A stretch of DNA of 64,000 nt. Source: Hysterangium stoloniferum (lineage: Eukaryota; Basidiomycota; Agaricomycetes; Hysterangiales; Hysterangiaceae). A program made the translations under genes and the position numbers. The notes under the pieces were generated by a model. That model was not told the DNA's origin, did not search any database, and saw only the letters and a list, made by a program, of their open reading frames with translations. Of this stretch, positions 22,741-35,276 are shown one piece after another (the first letter of the stretch is position 1; each line of letters starts with the position of its first letter). The stretch covers positions 496,001 to 560,000 of the forward strand of contig WHVD01000033.1 in the NCBI GenBank assembly GCA_015178975.1. The letters run 5' to 3'.

Positions 22741-23782
22741 GGAAAGTGAGAAAAATACCATAGTCACATAGTTAATCTGCTCCTTTGTTCTTTCTGTACA
22801 CTCAATATCCAGAACCCTCTGGGCTCTGAGTATCTATAAACAATCCAGCATATATCTGCCCACTGAAATACGGACACCTGAGTGAGTGCATGAGGGCACA
22901 GCACATTGTAAGCTGAAGCCAAGTCCATCTCATACTCTGGTAATATTATGTTGAATAAGGAATCTAATACTGTTGTCACTGTCTCATATAGAATTACAGA
23001 CTAGTTATCACTACACAATAGTAGGCTCATTTATATACATTTACTCGATTACTTAGGTGCTGGGGGGTGGGGAGCTATGCCCGAGAACACAGGCCAAAGG
23101 AATCTTTATGTCTCAGGTCATATTACCCCTGATCAGGAAAAGCAGCAATGGAAGACTATATAGATGTTCCAATAATTGTACTACAAGCCTGGGAGTATAA
23201 TAAGACCTATTTGGAACTGTTTCCAAACTAAGTATATACATACATACATAATAATGAGTCAGATAAATGAGGAAACAAGGATGGGGACAGATCAGAGAAT
23301 AAGGGCAAGAACAATAAACAAATGGATGAACATTTGTCAACCAGTCAGTTACCAAATGTGGAACAAGGAAGTGGGTCAGAATATCCATGGATATATGGTA
23401 CTATCCAGAAATGGATCCTAACACTAATGATTGAGTGTGCATATTTCTGGGAAAGCCATGGGTTCTGGGTGGGTTGGAACATTGGCATAGAGAAGTGACA
23501 AGGGTTGACAGGGATGATTGAGTAAAGGTTGGATCATGGATTAAAGATGTATATACATAGAACAAATGTGGGGAGTCCAGGTTGGGAAATGACCAAGGAC
23601 ACTTGGAGATGCTAGCCAGGAAAGGGCAGAGTCCAATGGGTTTTGGGTTGTTACAGGAGGTGTCCAGTCAAGGGCAGAATACCAGAACAGGATTTGAGTT
23701 GAAGGATGCTTGAGGGATGAGGGTCGGGTTCTGGTGGATTCTAGATCTTGATACTAGTCTGGAAGATGGTTTGGAACCTGAT
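22741..23782. other. LTR debris between pogo core and the W element
   Basis: 22770-22960 resembles the 3' part of family T/W LTRs in plus orientation (TAAGCTGAAGCCAAGTCC box). 23170-23430 resembles family T in minus orientation (ATTGTACTACAAGC..., GTTACCAAATGTGGAACAAGG, ending ATCCTAACA). 23430-23777 matches nothing I recognise. No gene is supported. Confidence 0.4.
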
Positions 23783-24516
23783 TGTTATGACTGTCGCAAC
23801 TGTGTCACAAACTGACAGTCCCCGAGGATACTACCGTCTATCGACGTTTCTAGTTATTAATCAAGTCATCGTATCAGAAAACATCGGCCACCTAACACTG
23901 ATGTATACCTTCATGGTGATCAAACCCCATTTATGCCCCTGTCAAATTATACTCGTACTATCTGGTTATACTTTGATACGTCCCCTTTTGCTTATGTTGA
24001 TCTGCTCTACTCTATGTTTCAATTATGCCATATATACTTGTAACCCTTGGACTATTTCCTTTTCGCATAATCCTGCTCTTGGCTAATCACAGCCTCCGAT
24101 CTTATTGTAACCTTCCAGTTTCTAGTCAAGCTTATTTGTTAATAGTATTTTCCACTCTTACCTTAGTAGATGCTGATAACTTGTATTTAAACCTGCTGTA
24201 ATTGTAGTTACTAGGCAATCAGAATATTGACTCAGAACACCCACATATATCTCTCATAAGCCTTGCTCTAAGTATTCCTCTCCCTGCCTTTGCATGCACT
24301 TGCCCACCCTCGGTCTCTGACCCCTTGGCCCGACACTCAACTTATCCTTCAGTGTCCAATCAGTAACTCACCATGAGGAATTCGATAGGACTATTTTTCA
24401 GCTGCCTGAAATTTAAGGACACCTGACAGTAACTTGCAAGGGTGCAGCACATAAGCTGAAGCCAAGTCCTTCCATTTGGTCCCCTACCGACATAAGTCAG
24501 TTTTCTGTTCTTAACA
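23783..24516 (+). repeat. 5' LTR of gypsy element W
   Basis: A 734-base LTR from TGTTATGACTG to GTTCTTAACA. Its relatives are 13574-14420 (solo) and 39720-40886. Internal sequence follows with GTATATTCTG, parallel to GTATTCTCTG at the same position in element B. Confidence 0.85.
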
Positions 24517-24661
24517 GTATATTCTGATTTCACACTCGCATTTTCCATCACTCCTGCCTCTGAGGAAGAAAGATGTTAAGCCAAGTGGTGAAACCCTCCA
24601 GTCTACATTCCTGTATACAGCCTAAGCTACTCCAAAAACCCCACAACCAGAACCCTCTGAA

Positions 24662-25299
24662 TGTGAGAGGTATGGCGAAATATGCTTGGGAAATATAGTC
24701 TGGATAAGCCCATACTATATTTCCATTATTATTTCTTCTTCTCTCTATTCTATTATACACTTATATTAGTTTGATGACCTATGTATGCAGTACATCGACT
24801 CTTGTGGGTGCATACACGCCAGATTCATGTATTCTAGTGCCCGTAATTAGAACTCAGACACTTTTTTACCCCGCAACCACAACTTACCCAAGACACCAAA
24901 TTGTGTCCTGTAAGTTGTGATTGGGGTATCGTCTTGACCATCACAGATGGGCTTTAACTATCTATGCAATCAGAGTTTCAAACTGTACCAGTCGAAACTC
25001 CATCTTTATCTCAATCTGCGTGGACTACATCCACGCTGCTCTATCACTTGGCTCTCTCGTTACTCTATTTTACACTTGAGTAGTAACCTAGAATCGTACT
25101 TAACAGTTGATTCTCTTTATTCGTTCTAGCTCTCTATTCTACTTTAGATAGCTACTTCATTCAACTGTATTGAACTAAGTAGTCCATACACGTTCAGCCT
25201 GTATTAGACTTAGACAGTCAATAATACATCTCTGTGTCGTACCTAAACGGTCGATATTCTTCATATATAGAATGGTTAGAACTTCCACCACTCTTCACA
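24662..25299 (+). repeat. 5' LTR of element G (family Y)
   Basis: A 638-base LTR, TGTGAGAGGTATGG to CCACTCTTCACA. Other copies in the window are 9211, 33267, 33531, 34649, 55276 and 55976. Confidence 0.93.
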
Positions 25300-28200
25300 G
25301 TGGTGATCCAGGCCGGACCTCTCTTTCCCTACAAAGAAAACGTTACCTGACGACTATCAGTCTCTAAGCACGTAAATGACCACTGGCAAGAACCAAACAC
25401 CGAGATCTTTGATAACCCCAAGTAGTTCAAAACCTTGTCAAAGACCTGCAAGTCTGGAACCACCCCGTAACGTCACCATGAGGAAATCTTTGTTGACTTT
25501 TCAAAAACCAGTTCCTCCTGGAAGATCCCCCAGAGCAGCAGCTGGACCGTCAATGGATACTCCCCCAGATCCACATGAAGAACGTCCATCAACTGGGCAG
25601 TTGAGCACTCCTGGAGCTAATGCCCAGTCTACCCATGCTCCTGAACCCGTTCTCTTGTTCCTGCCTAGGCAGGTCATCCTCAAGCAATTCTTTGGGGGTC
25701 ATATGGTTTATGCTCAGCCCATCGACTTGCAATGTCCAGTCGGCTTATGAAAGAGGATTCGACCATTATCTACTGCAAATGGGATCCCCTGGGTGGATAC
25801 TCCAGTATTGGGATTTCAGCATTATACGTCTACAGATGCGTAGGGGACTCCAAAGCCTCTAATCCTATTAAAATCAGGCTGGACGCTGGAGCCGATCTTT
25901 CCTTAATTTTGGAGGATTTCTATAAGGAATTAGTGGACCGCCCAAAGCTCAAGCAAGGACTCAAATTACGCCTTGTACAGCTTACCGGTAATGCTAAGGT
26001 TCTAGGATATGATAACATCCCCATTTACCTTGAGGACGACACCGGTATTCTCCTTAAATTTACCACCGAAACATATGTTGTCCGAAGCATGACTGTCCCG
26101 ATTCTTCTCGGCGAGGACTTTCATGTGAACTATGAAATTGGAACACTACGAGATCAGCCATTGGGCTCTAGACTGATTCTGCCAGGGAGGGTGGGGTCCA
26201 TCCCAGCCATTTCCTCCAAGGAGCCACAGCCTTTGGCCTTTTCGATTAGCAAGATCCTCCTTGAAGAACTAACCAAAGACTCACCTGCATTGACTTCCAA
26301 ACCGGATAAAGGAGTGCGTACTGAAAGAGTCGCACGGGCTCTACAGGATTGTACTATAGAGCCGGAATCAGCTCGACTAGTACCAATTTTTGTTGGTGAT
26401 CTTATTGGTAACCAATGGATAATCGAGGGAGTCATGCTGCAGAATGACGATGGGAGTATACTAGCCACTCCCACCACTGCTATCTCTAGGGTACGTGCCG
26501 CGATACCTCTCGCTAACCCCTCTCTGATACCAAGAATCATTCGATGAGGGGAAACCATTGGATTAATTCACAACATGCACGAATGGGCCCAGATGCCTAG
26601 ATCTTCATCTGAGAAAGCATCGATGCAGTCAACGGCAACCAAGATCGCTCACCTCATGGAGAGCCTATCAAGAATAGAAGAGGAGTGTGTCCTTAACCCT
26701 TGACCTTCCAGACAGCCCTCAGAACAGGAACTCACAGACAATTTCGACCCAGCAGGTCCTAAAACATCAGAAGTCGCCACCATGGAAACATTCCGAGCGG
26801 AGGACCTACATAAGTTGGTCAATTTAGGACCCGACATTCCTGCTGACATCTCCTCCTGCCTGGAGTCGGTACTGACTAAGAACGTTCAAGCCTTTTCCAA
26901 CTTCCCCTGCCAATAGGAAGGTCATCGATGAGCAAATGGATACTTAATTTCAACAGGGAGTAAACGAACCATCCAAAGTCCTTGGGGAGTGCCAGCCTTT
27001 GTCGTCTATTGTAATGGGAAACTGAGAGTGGTGATTGACTATAGAAAATTGAATAGCCTCACAGTTCCCGACGAATTCCCATTGCCATGCCAGTCCGAAA
27101 TCATGCAAGCTCTTTCAGGGTCCAACATTCTATCTTCCTTTGACGCATTAGCTGGCTTTACTCAACTTGAAATGTTAGAAGAAGATAAACCAAAGACCAC
27201 TTTCAGATCCCATCGAGGACTGTGGCAGTTCAGGCGAATGCCCTTTGGACTTCGTAATGGACCCTCTATATTCCAGAGAGTTATGCAAACTGTGCTCACA
27301 CCTTACCTATGGATATTTTGTCTCGTTTATATTGATGACATAGTGATCTTTTCTAAGACATGGGACGATCATTTAGAGCATCTAGATCAGGTTTTGCAAG
27401 CCATAATTATAGCGGGAATCACTCTCTTGCCCAAAAAATGCCACATTGGGTATAACTCAATTCTATTACTAGGTCATAAGGTGTCTAGACTTGGTTTTTG
27501 ACCCACCAAGAGAAGGTTGCTGCCATACTGGAACTTGCTACACCTTCCAAGGTGGCAGATCTTCAACGCTTCCTAGGGATAGTCCTGTACTTTTCAGCTT
27601 ACATACCATTTTATTCCTGGATGGTCGCTCCACTCTTTAACCTCTTGAAGAAAGGCGTTCGTTGGACTTGGGACTCAGAACATGCCCAAGCTTTTGAAGA
27701 CATCAAGGTTGCATTGAGCTCTGCTCCAGTACTCGGACACCCCATGAGTGGCATACCTTATTGATTATACACAGACACTTCAGACTTCGCACTGGGATGT
27801 TGTCTTCAACAAATACAGAAAATGACGCTCAGGGATCTAAAGGACACTAAACTCTACGCCCAAGCACGATCAGCCTTCGATCAATCTCGAGATGTGCCCA
27901 TTTTCATTACTCGTTATAAAACCAAGGAGCTGGAATTCACGTGGGCAGATTCCTGGGCCTCAGATTTTGATGACACCAGTGTCACGGTCGAGCACGTCAT
28001 TGCATATTGGAGCCACACGCTCAAGAAAGCGGAATGTAATTATTCAGCCATGGAATGAGAAGCGTTAGCTGCTAAGGAGGGACTAGTCCATTTGCAGCCC
28101 TTTATCAAAGGAGAACATATCCTTTTGATCACTGACCATGTGGCATTACAATGGGCCAGATCTTACGAGAATACCAATTGTCGACTGGCCACATGGGGGG

Positions 28201-28596
28201 CGGTATATGCTGCATACCCCGGTCTGGAAATCTTACATCGAGTGGGGTGGGTACACAGCAATGTTGACCCACTGTCTAGACTCCCTCGAGTACCTGACTG
28301 CGCTAGTCCCATGAGAGATGACCTCTCACCAATCGTAGTGGATTCTCACAACTGGCATAACAACGAGACATTATGGGAGAACAAACCAGCGGAAAAGGCT
28401 GTTTTCCTCACTCACCATGAGTTAGTCGAACCAGTTGGAATGATGGAAGAAGTCCCCCAAATGAAATGGGATTTACACAACCTCCCCAGAAACGATGAAA
28501 TTGACGAGGTGACCTTTAATCTTTCGAACCCCCAATTGCTCATAGAAATCAATGAGAATTATGTCAAGAAACTTCGCGATGGATATCAAAAGGATC

Positions 28597-29071
28597 TGTG
28601 AGGAGTATGCTTTTACCACAGTTTCATTGTGGTAAAACACTCCTTTTATTTCATTTATATTTTACACAATTTATTTATATTTTTCTATCTTTTATATTCT
28701 TCGAATATTGCATATTTCATTAGTTCGAAGCATTGTGTATACTTGTGGGTGCACTCGGCACCAAATAGAACTCAGACACACTTTTACCCAGAAACCACCA
28801 CTCGTAAGACACTAAACTAGGTCTACTATGAGCGGTGATTAGGGTAACGTGCCAGCTACTATATAAGTAGCATTATCTGAACTATCTAGCATTTCTGGCC
28901 TCGAACTGTAACAGTCGAGGCCTCCACTCGATCCATTGCACTCTTTGACTACTGCGTCATCTCGTGCTCTCTCTCACACTTCCTCTTATATTGCACCGAA
29001 TAGGTCAATATTCTTCCTTTCTACTCATTTCTTCATATATAGAACGGTCAGAACTTATACCACTCTTCACA
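28597..29071 (+). mobile_element. Solo LTR, family X, inside element G
   Basis: A 475-base copy with GGATC at 28592-28596 and 29072-29076. It lies between the RNase H and integrase regions of G. The 5' end shows a perfect hairpin: TTTTACCACA, a 7-base loop, TGTGGTAAAA (28610-28636). Confidence 0.96.
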
Positions 29072-31086
29072 GGATCCCACCTTCAGAAATCATTATACCG
29101 CCGATCCCATTTCCCCAAATGTGGTAGCTACCCCCTTGCACTATTTTATCGGCAAGAATAAGCTATTATTCTTTCAAGATTTGGACTGGAAAAGTCAAAT
29201 CTGTGTACCTAGCAGCATGACATCAACCATACTCAAATTGATCCATGACAACCCCTTTGAAAGAGCTCATGCAGGCGGTCACAGACTTTTTCAACTGATG
29301 AAGGATCAGTTTTTCTGGCCGAGGATGTTACAGGACTGTGTGGCATATGCTCGCAGCTGTGACATATGCCAGAAAACTAAGGTTGATCATTCCGCTCAAC
29401 AGGGAGCTCTTCGACCCACAGATGTACCTCTAAGGCCGTTTGAGGTTGTCTCAATGGACCTGATTACCGGATTGCCTCCTTCTACAGAAGGTGCCCACTC
29501 AGCCATCTTTGTTGCTGTGGATAAACTCACGCGTTTCTTAATTTGTGAGCCCACAACTTCAGATCTATCCGCAGAAGGATTCCCGCAAATCTTTGTGAAC
29601 GAAGTAGCTGCCCCTTTTGGCTTACCTTCAAGGATAATCTGTGATCAAGACAAGAGATGGACCTGTAGGTTCTGGAGAGAAGTTTGCAAGGTATATGGAA
29701 GCGCCCTCGTGGTATCTTCGTCTCATCATCCTCAAACTGACGGTCAAATGGAGAATGCCAATGCCATCGTTGAGCAAATGCCCAGAGCATACTGTGCTTC
29801 TTCGAAAGAGGAATGGTCTAAATGGACTCAGGTAGTGGCTCATACCTACAATTTGACGGTTCAGAGTTCGACAAGTTATGTGCTGGCCTTTTTGCTTATG
29901 TGATACCTACTGAGAGGAATGTCTCGGTGCCTAGGAGGGGACGACCCGTGGTTCCCAGGGAATTGTCCGATAGCCCTTTAGCCGACCAATGGATTTTAGA
30001 ATTGGAAAACCATCAACAGGTGGCATGGGACTCAATTGTGCAAGCACAAGAAGAGCAAGCTCGCAGCTACAATAAGAAAAGGAGACCGGTGGAAGATATC
30101 TCTGAAGGAGATTATGTCCTAATCAATCCCCATTCCCTCGAGCTTGTCGAAGCCAAAGGACCTGGGAGGAAACTTATACAAAGATGAATAGGACCGTTCA
30201 AAGTCCTGGAGAAGATCAATCCTCAAGTCCTTTGACTCTGCATTCCCTCGGAATACCAACTACACCCAGTGATCAACCAAGACCATCTTAAAAGGTACCA
30301 CCCCTCCCCTAAGGAATTTGGATCGAGGGAACTACTCGAGAATCCATGGGAACTCGGTCGTAACGGCGAGGAGTATGAAGTAGAAGCTATAGTGGGACAC
30401 AAAAGGCATCAAAATCGACTCCTCTTCCGAGTCCGATGGAAAGGGTATGGACCGGAAGAGGACACCTGGTTAAATGGCAATGACCTTCGTAACGCGCCCG
30501 CTCTTCTCAGAGCTTACAAAACTATTTACCGAATATAACAATCACTCCACCTATTCATGATGACGACACTGTTTATTTACTTTAACTCTACTCCTTACTA
30601 TTCATCCCCCCTCGGCCTTTTACCTCAATAACCGAGGGGAGTTCAAATTTAATATAAAAACGTAAAACTGCTAAAAGAAAATGTTATCCCCCTATCTCTT
30701 CCCTCCATGTTAACCTTTCAAACTAGTACACTATGTCGCAGGACCAACAACCCAAACCCAAATTCCCCAACTTCAAAAGAATACGGTGACCCCAGCCTAT
30801 TAATACTTCGACCATATCGTCTCGTACTGCAAACATCAAGCACGGTACAGGTAATTCTGGGATGTCATTGTCAATGCACCCCACTTCACAGGACAACACG
30901 GCAAGCACCTCCACCAACTCAGGAAGCAGCGCTGCTTTCACTCCTTATACTCCTTCTCCCAGACCTCGACTCCCCAATTTCAAAAGAATACCTTGATCTC
31001 AAACGACGGCTTCTCTTCCTCCACCATCTCGAACAGAAATTGTTGAGCACCTAGGGGAAGCCTCTTCATCCACCTACCCTACGTGG

Positions 31087-33241
31087 ATGGACCCCGTTCC
31101 AGAAGCTGCATCTCAGCCTCCTGATACTTGGGGGGCTCCCTCAGGAACATGGAGCGAAACCCCTCCACCCCCTCGTAGTATCTTCCCTTCCACTGAGGAG
31201 ATCAGGAAGAAACAGCAGTCCAAGGCTTTCTCCGCGCAGGTTCAGGAGGAATTGAAAATGCTCCAGAGGAAGAGGAGAGAGGAGTGCTTAGAGGGACAGT
31301 GCAAGATGGGTGCTAGGGATAATGTTCCCTCAAAGTGGACACGGCGGGAATGGAGGAGAATGGAAGGAGACAGCAATCCTTCAATCATCGCTCCCCCCCT
31401 GGGCCATAAATGGACGGATTTCGCTGAGACAGATTGCAGTGATAGGGGTACGCCATGTGTTCGGAGCGTAGGACAGAAAAGCAGGAAAGGGAAGGACGGG
31501 GTCACCTTCTACGATTGGGACAAAGTACGGAGGATCAAGCTACAAAGCATTGCATTGCAAGCGGGGACGGAGTCACACTACCTCCCAGACCTCCCTCCCA
31601 ATGTGGGCCTCAGGAATGAACCTACTGGATGGGACCCATCAACTTCTCATCCGATTCAGAGGATGATCGATCGTGCTACCCTGCCTACGATAGCAGGTAC
31701 CTCGGTGCTGATTGCCACAAAGGGTTTTTACTTCCAGATAACATTCACTTCTTCACGAGCGACCCTAATCAACGATGAAAACTGCCAACTTCCGTCAGAG
31801 TTTGGAGGGGGTATCGTCCAGCTGATCCTGCAATGCCGCTCAGCTGTACTCATCCCCCTTCACCTCCATTGGTTTCTTCCCGCCCACACTGCAATGCTTT
31901 ACACCCTTTTCGGAGCTGCCGGGAGGTTGTGAACCATCCACCAACCCGCCTTCTCTTCCCCCCATACCATTGTCCCTCCCCTCTGCAGTGTCTCCCCTCA
32001 TGCCACTGCCTTCACCCACACCCAAGCCCTCTTCAGCACCACAGCTAACCCCACCCTCCCACACATTCCCTGTGCCCCTTGTCTTCACCCACTCTACCCC
32101 GGTGCCAATCTTCCCCACAGTGTCGGACGCTTCCCTGGTTCTCCTGCCAGCTCAGAGCCCACCCCCCATCTCTCCCGGCTCACCTTGCATTTCTCTGGGA
32201 AGCCCCATTCATCCACCCAATCCTACTTTGATGGATGTCGATCACCCTGTCCAGGACTTCCTCGCGATGCCTTCCTCAGTCATGGAGGAAGTCCTTGAGG
32301 TGCCTCCCCCAGCCATGGAGGTCTTCGAGGAACCCTCCCCCACTATGGAGGTCTTCAAGGAACCTCCCCCAGCCATGGACATCTTCGAGCAGCCTCCCCC
32401 CTTAAGTGAGAAAGCAAAGGGGAAGCGGAAAGCTGACATTCAGGTGGATGGGCTCATTGACCCTTTCCCACCCAACCCCATTTGCCGTGCCCCATCACAG
32501 CCGCCCTCTTCCCCTCACTCTCGGGACACAGCTGACTCGGCTCGCTTCTCACAGACCAGTTGGATGCACATGTCAATCAACTACCCTTCCGACGTTTTCA
32601 TGGTGGGACGCACATTAACACGCCTGGGGCCAACCTTGCGGCACCCCCTTCTTAAAGGACATGTCCAAGGGTATAGCGGATCTCTCACATTGTCAGATCA
32701 CATGAGTACCTTTTACTTGTGTTTCAATGACCCTAAGGAACAGCTGCAATTAGCGGAGGATATCGAGAGGGTTGAGCTCTCCATGTTTCGGTCCCTGCTT
32801 GTTGACTCCTCCTGTATCCTTCCTGGACACACGCCGATCCACTCGGCTGTTGACCTAGTTGACCTGTTGGAGCAGCTGTTGTCGGACTCCGACACCCTGG
32901 GAGGACTTCCCTCTGGTGCAGATGTGAGCGGTGCACCTCTTCTCCCTCTTGCCCCACTGTCACTACACCCCCACCCTCCTCTCATTGCTCGCCTCACTGA
33001 CACCTCCACTGACTGCATTCACACTGTCATTCGCACCTGTCAGAAGGCCTACGGCCGATGGGTCTCTTCAATCCAGAAACTGGATGGGTTGACATCCGCC
33101 AGTGACATTTCGAAAAGGGAAGACATTGCCCTCTCCTTTCATGCCAAGCGTCTCACCTGGGGAAATGCTATCCTACACCTAGGAGGTTCCTCACAGGATG
33201 CATGGGGAGGAGTTCCAAGCATCCTTTGCCACCTCCTTTAA
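31087..33241 (+). mobile_element. Extra sense coding region of element G (after the chromodomain)
   Basis: Two long open readings lie between the pol region and the 3' LTR, in the same sense as pol. The first (31087-31932) is rich in charge and proline at the start (MDPVPEAASQPPDTWG, then an EEIRKKQQSK coiled-coil-like stretch). The second (31970-33241) has proline-rich repeats with EVFEEPSPTM-type phrases (near 32280-32400), a nuclear-localisation-like KAKGKRKAD, and a conserved C-terminal block (HSAVDLVDLL, IRTCQKAYGRWVSSIQKL). The same C-terminal block occurs next to the family Y LTR at 59525-60010, ending at the same distance from the LTR. So it belongs to this element family. I recognise no known domain. 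It is not gag, pol or a typical envelope. A fossil like the rest of G. Confidence 0.6.
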
Positions 33242-33266
33242 CATAGCTCTTCGACCTGGGGGGCAC

Positions 33267-34532
33267 TGTGAGAGGTATGGTGAAATATGCTCAGAAAATA
33301 TAGTCTGGATAAGCCCATACTATATTTCCATTATTATTTCTTCTTCTCTCTATTCTATTATACACTTATATTAGTTCGACGACCTATGTATGCAGTACAT
33401 CGACTCTTGTGGGTGCATACATGCCAGATTCATGTATTCTAGCACCCGTAATTAGAACTCAGACACTTTTTTACCCCACAACCATGACTTACCCAAGACA
33501 CCAAATTGTGTCCTGTAAGTTGTGATTGGGTGTGAAGAGTGGTGGAAGTTCTAACCATTCTATATATGAAGAATATCGACCGTTTAGGTACGACACTAAG
33601 ATGTATTGACTGTCTAAGTCCAATACAGACTGGACACGTATTGACTACTTAGTTCAATATGGTAGAGAGAAGTAGCTATCTAGAGTAAGGTAGAGAGCTA
33701 GTACGAATAAGTAGAATCGACTGTTAAGTGTGATTCGGGGTGACTGCTCGAGTGTCAAGTAGAGTAACTAGAGAGTCGAATAGTAGAGTAGCGTGGATGT
33801 AGTCCTTGCGGGTTGAGGTAAGGATTGAGTTTCGACTAGTACAGTTCGAAACTCTGATTGAGTAAATAGCTAAAGCCCGTCTGTGACGGTCGAGACAATA
33901 CACCAATCACAACTTACAGGACACTAACAGGTGTCTGGGTAAGTCGTGGTTGCAGTGTAAAAGTGTCTGAGTTCTAAACTACGGGCGCTAGAATACATAA
34001 GTCTGCGTGTGTGCCCACAAGAGTCAATGTACCGCATACATAGGTCGTCGAACTAATATAGATATAATAAAAGAGAGAAAATAGAAATAATAAAGGAGAT
34101 ATAGTAAGAGCTCATCCGACTATATTTCCTGAGTGTATTTCGCCATACCTCTCACATTGGGGTATCATCTCGACCATCACAGATGGGCTTTAACTATCTA
34201 CACAATCAGAGTTTCAAACTGTACCAGTCGAAACTCCATCTTTATCTCAATCCGTGCAGACTACATCCATGCTACTCTATCACTTGGCTCTCTCATTACT
34301 CTATTTTACACTCAAGTAGTAACCTAGAATCATACTTAACAGTTGATTCTCTTTATTCGTTCTAGCTCTCTATTCTACTTTAGATAGCTACTTCATTCAA
34401 CCGTATTGAACTAAGTAGTCAATACACGTTTGGCCTGTATTAGACTTAGACAGTCAATACGTCTCTGTGTCGTACCTAAACGGTCGATATTCTTCGTATA
34501 TAGAACGGTTAGAACTTCCACCACTCTTCACA
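33267..34532 (+). repeat. 3' LTR of element G, interrupted
   Basis: A family Y LTR of about 635 bases after subtracting a solo LTR and its duplication (33531-34161). It is preceded by the tract CCTGGGGGGCAC. Confidence 0.92.
33531..34156 (-). mobile_element. Solo LTR, family Y, inside another Y LTR
   Basis: A 626-base copy in opposite orientation to its host LTR, with TTGGG at 33526-33530 and 34157-34161. Confidence 0.94.
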
Positions 34533-34648
34533 TTGAAGAATCCCACTTTGTGGAAATTACCAGTGATGCAGAAGAAGTTACTGAAGCCACCGAACCCGAA
34601 GCACCTGAAGAGGCTAACAATCAGTCAGCTCTGGGACCTGAACCTGAG

Positions 34649-35276
34649 TGTGAAGAGTGGTGGAAGTTCTAACCGTTCTATATACGAAGAATATCAACCA
34701 TTTAGGTACGACATGACAATGTATCAACTATCTACATCTAATACAGACCAAAGTGTGTATTGACTATCTAGTTCAATACAGCTGAAAGGATTAGCTATCT
34801 TAAGTAGAATAGATAGCTAAGATGACTAAAAGGGAATCGACTTTGAAGTATGATTCTGAGCAACTGCTCTAGTGATTAAGGAAATAACAAGAGAGTTGAA
34901 CAAACAGAGTAGTGCAGATGTAGTTCACACAGATTGAGATAATGGTTCAAGTTTCGACTAGTATAGTTCAAAACAGTGATTATGTGGATAGTTAAGGCCT
35001 GTCTGTGACGGTTGAGACAATACCCCAATCACAACTTGCAGGACACTAAGTGGGTGTCTGGGCAAGTCATGGTAATGGGGTAAAAAGTGTCTGAGTTCTA
35101 ACTATAGGTGCCAGAGTACATAGGTCTGGTGCGTCTATGTACTGAATGCATAGGTCATCAAACTAAATATATGCGTATAATAAGGTAGAGAGAAAAATAG
35201 AAATAATAATGGAAATATAGTGTGGGCTCATCCGGACTACATATATTTCAGAGTATATTTTGCAGTACCTCTCACA
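34649..35276 (-). mobile_element. Solo LTR, family Y, in the gag of element W
   Basis: A 628-base copy with CTGAG (34644-34648) and CCGAG (35277-35281). The one mismatch is a CpG/TpG transition. It splits an acidic stretch near the gag start of element W. Confidence 0.9.

Larger units (their letters stand above)
24662..34532 (+). mobile_element. Gypsy chromovirus-like element G (family Y LTRs)
   Basis: The LTRs are 24662-25299 and 33267-34532 (the latter holding a solo LTR). The target duplication is CTGAA (24657-24661) and TTGAA (34533-34537). After the 5' LTR comes a typical gypsy primer site, TGGTGATCC (25301). Parts in order on the plus strand: gag remnant (about 25380-25740), protease-like region (LDAGADLSLI, near 25880), reverse transcriptase (26990-27500, with YIDDIV), RNase H (27500-28590), integrase (29120-30190, HHCC-like front and DDE core), a chromodomain (FRVRWKGYGPEEDTWL, near 30430) and an extra coding region (31087-33241). 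LTR differences are around 5% by eye over the first 270 bases, nearly all transitions. Broken at many points (on the order of ten). A solo X LTR sits at 28597-29071. Confidence 0.9.
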
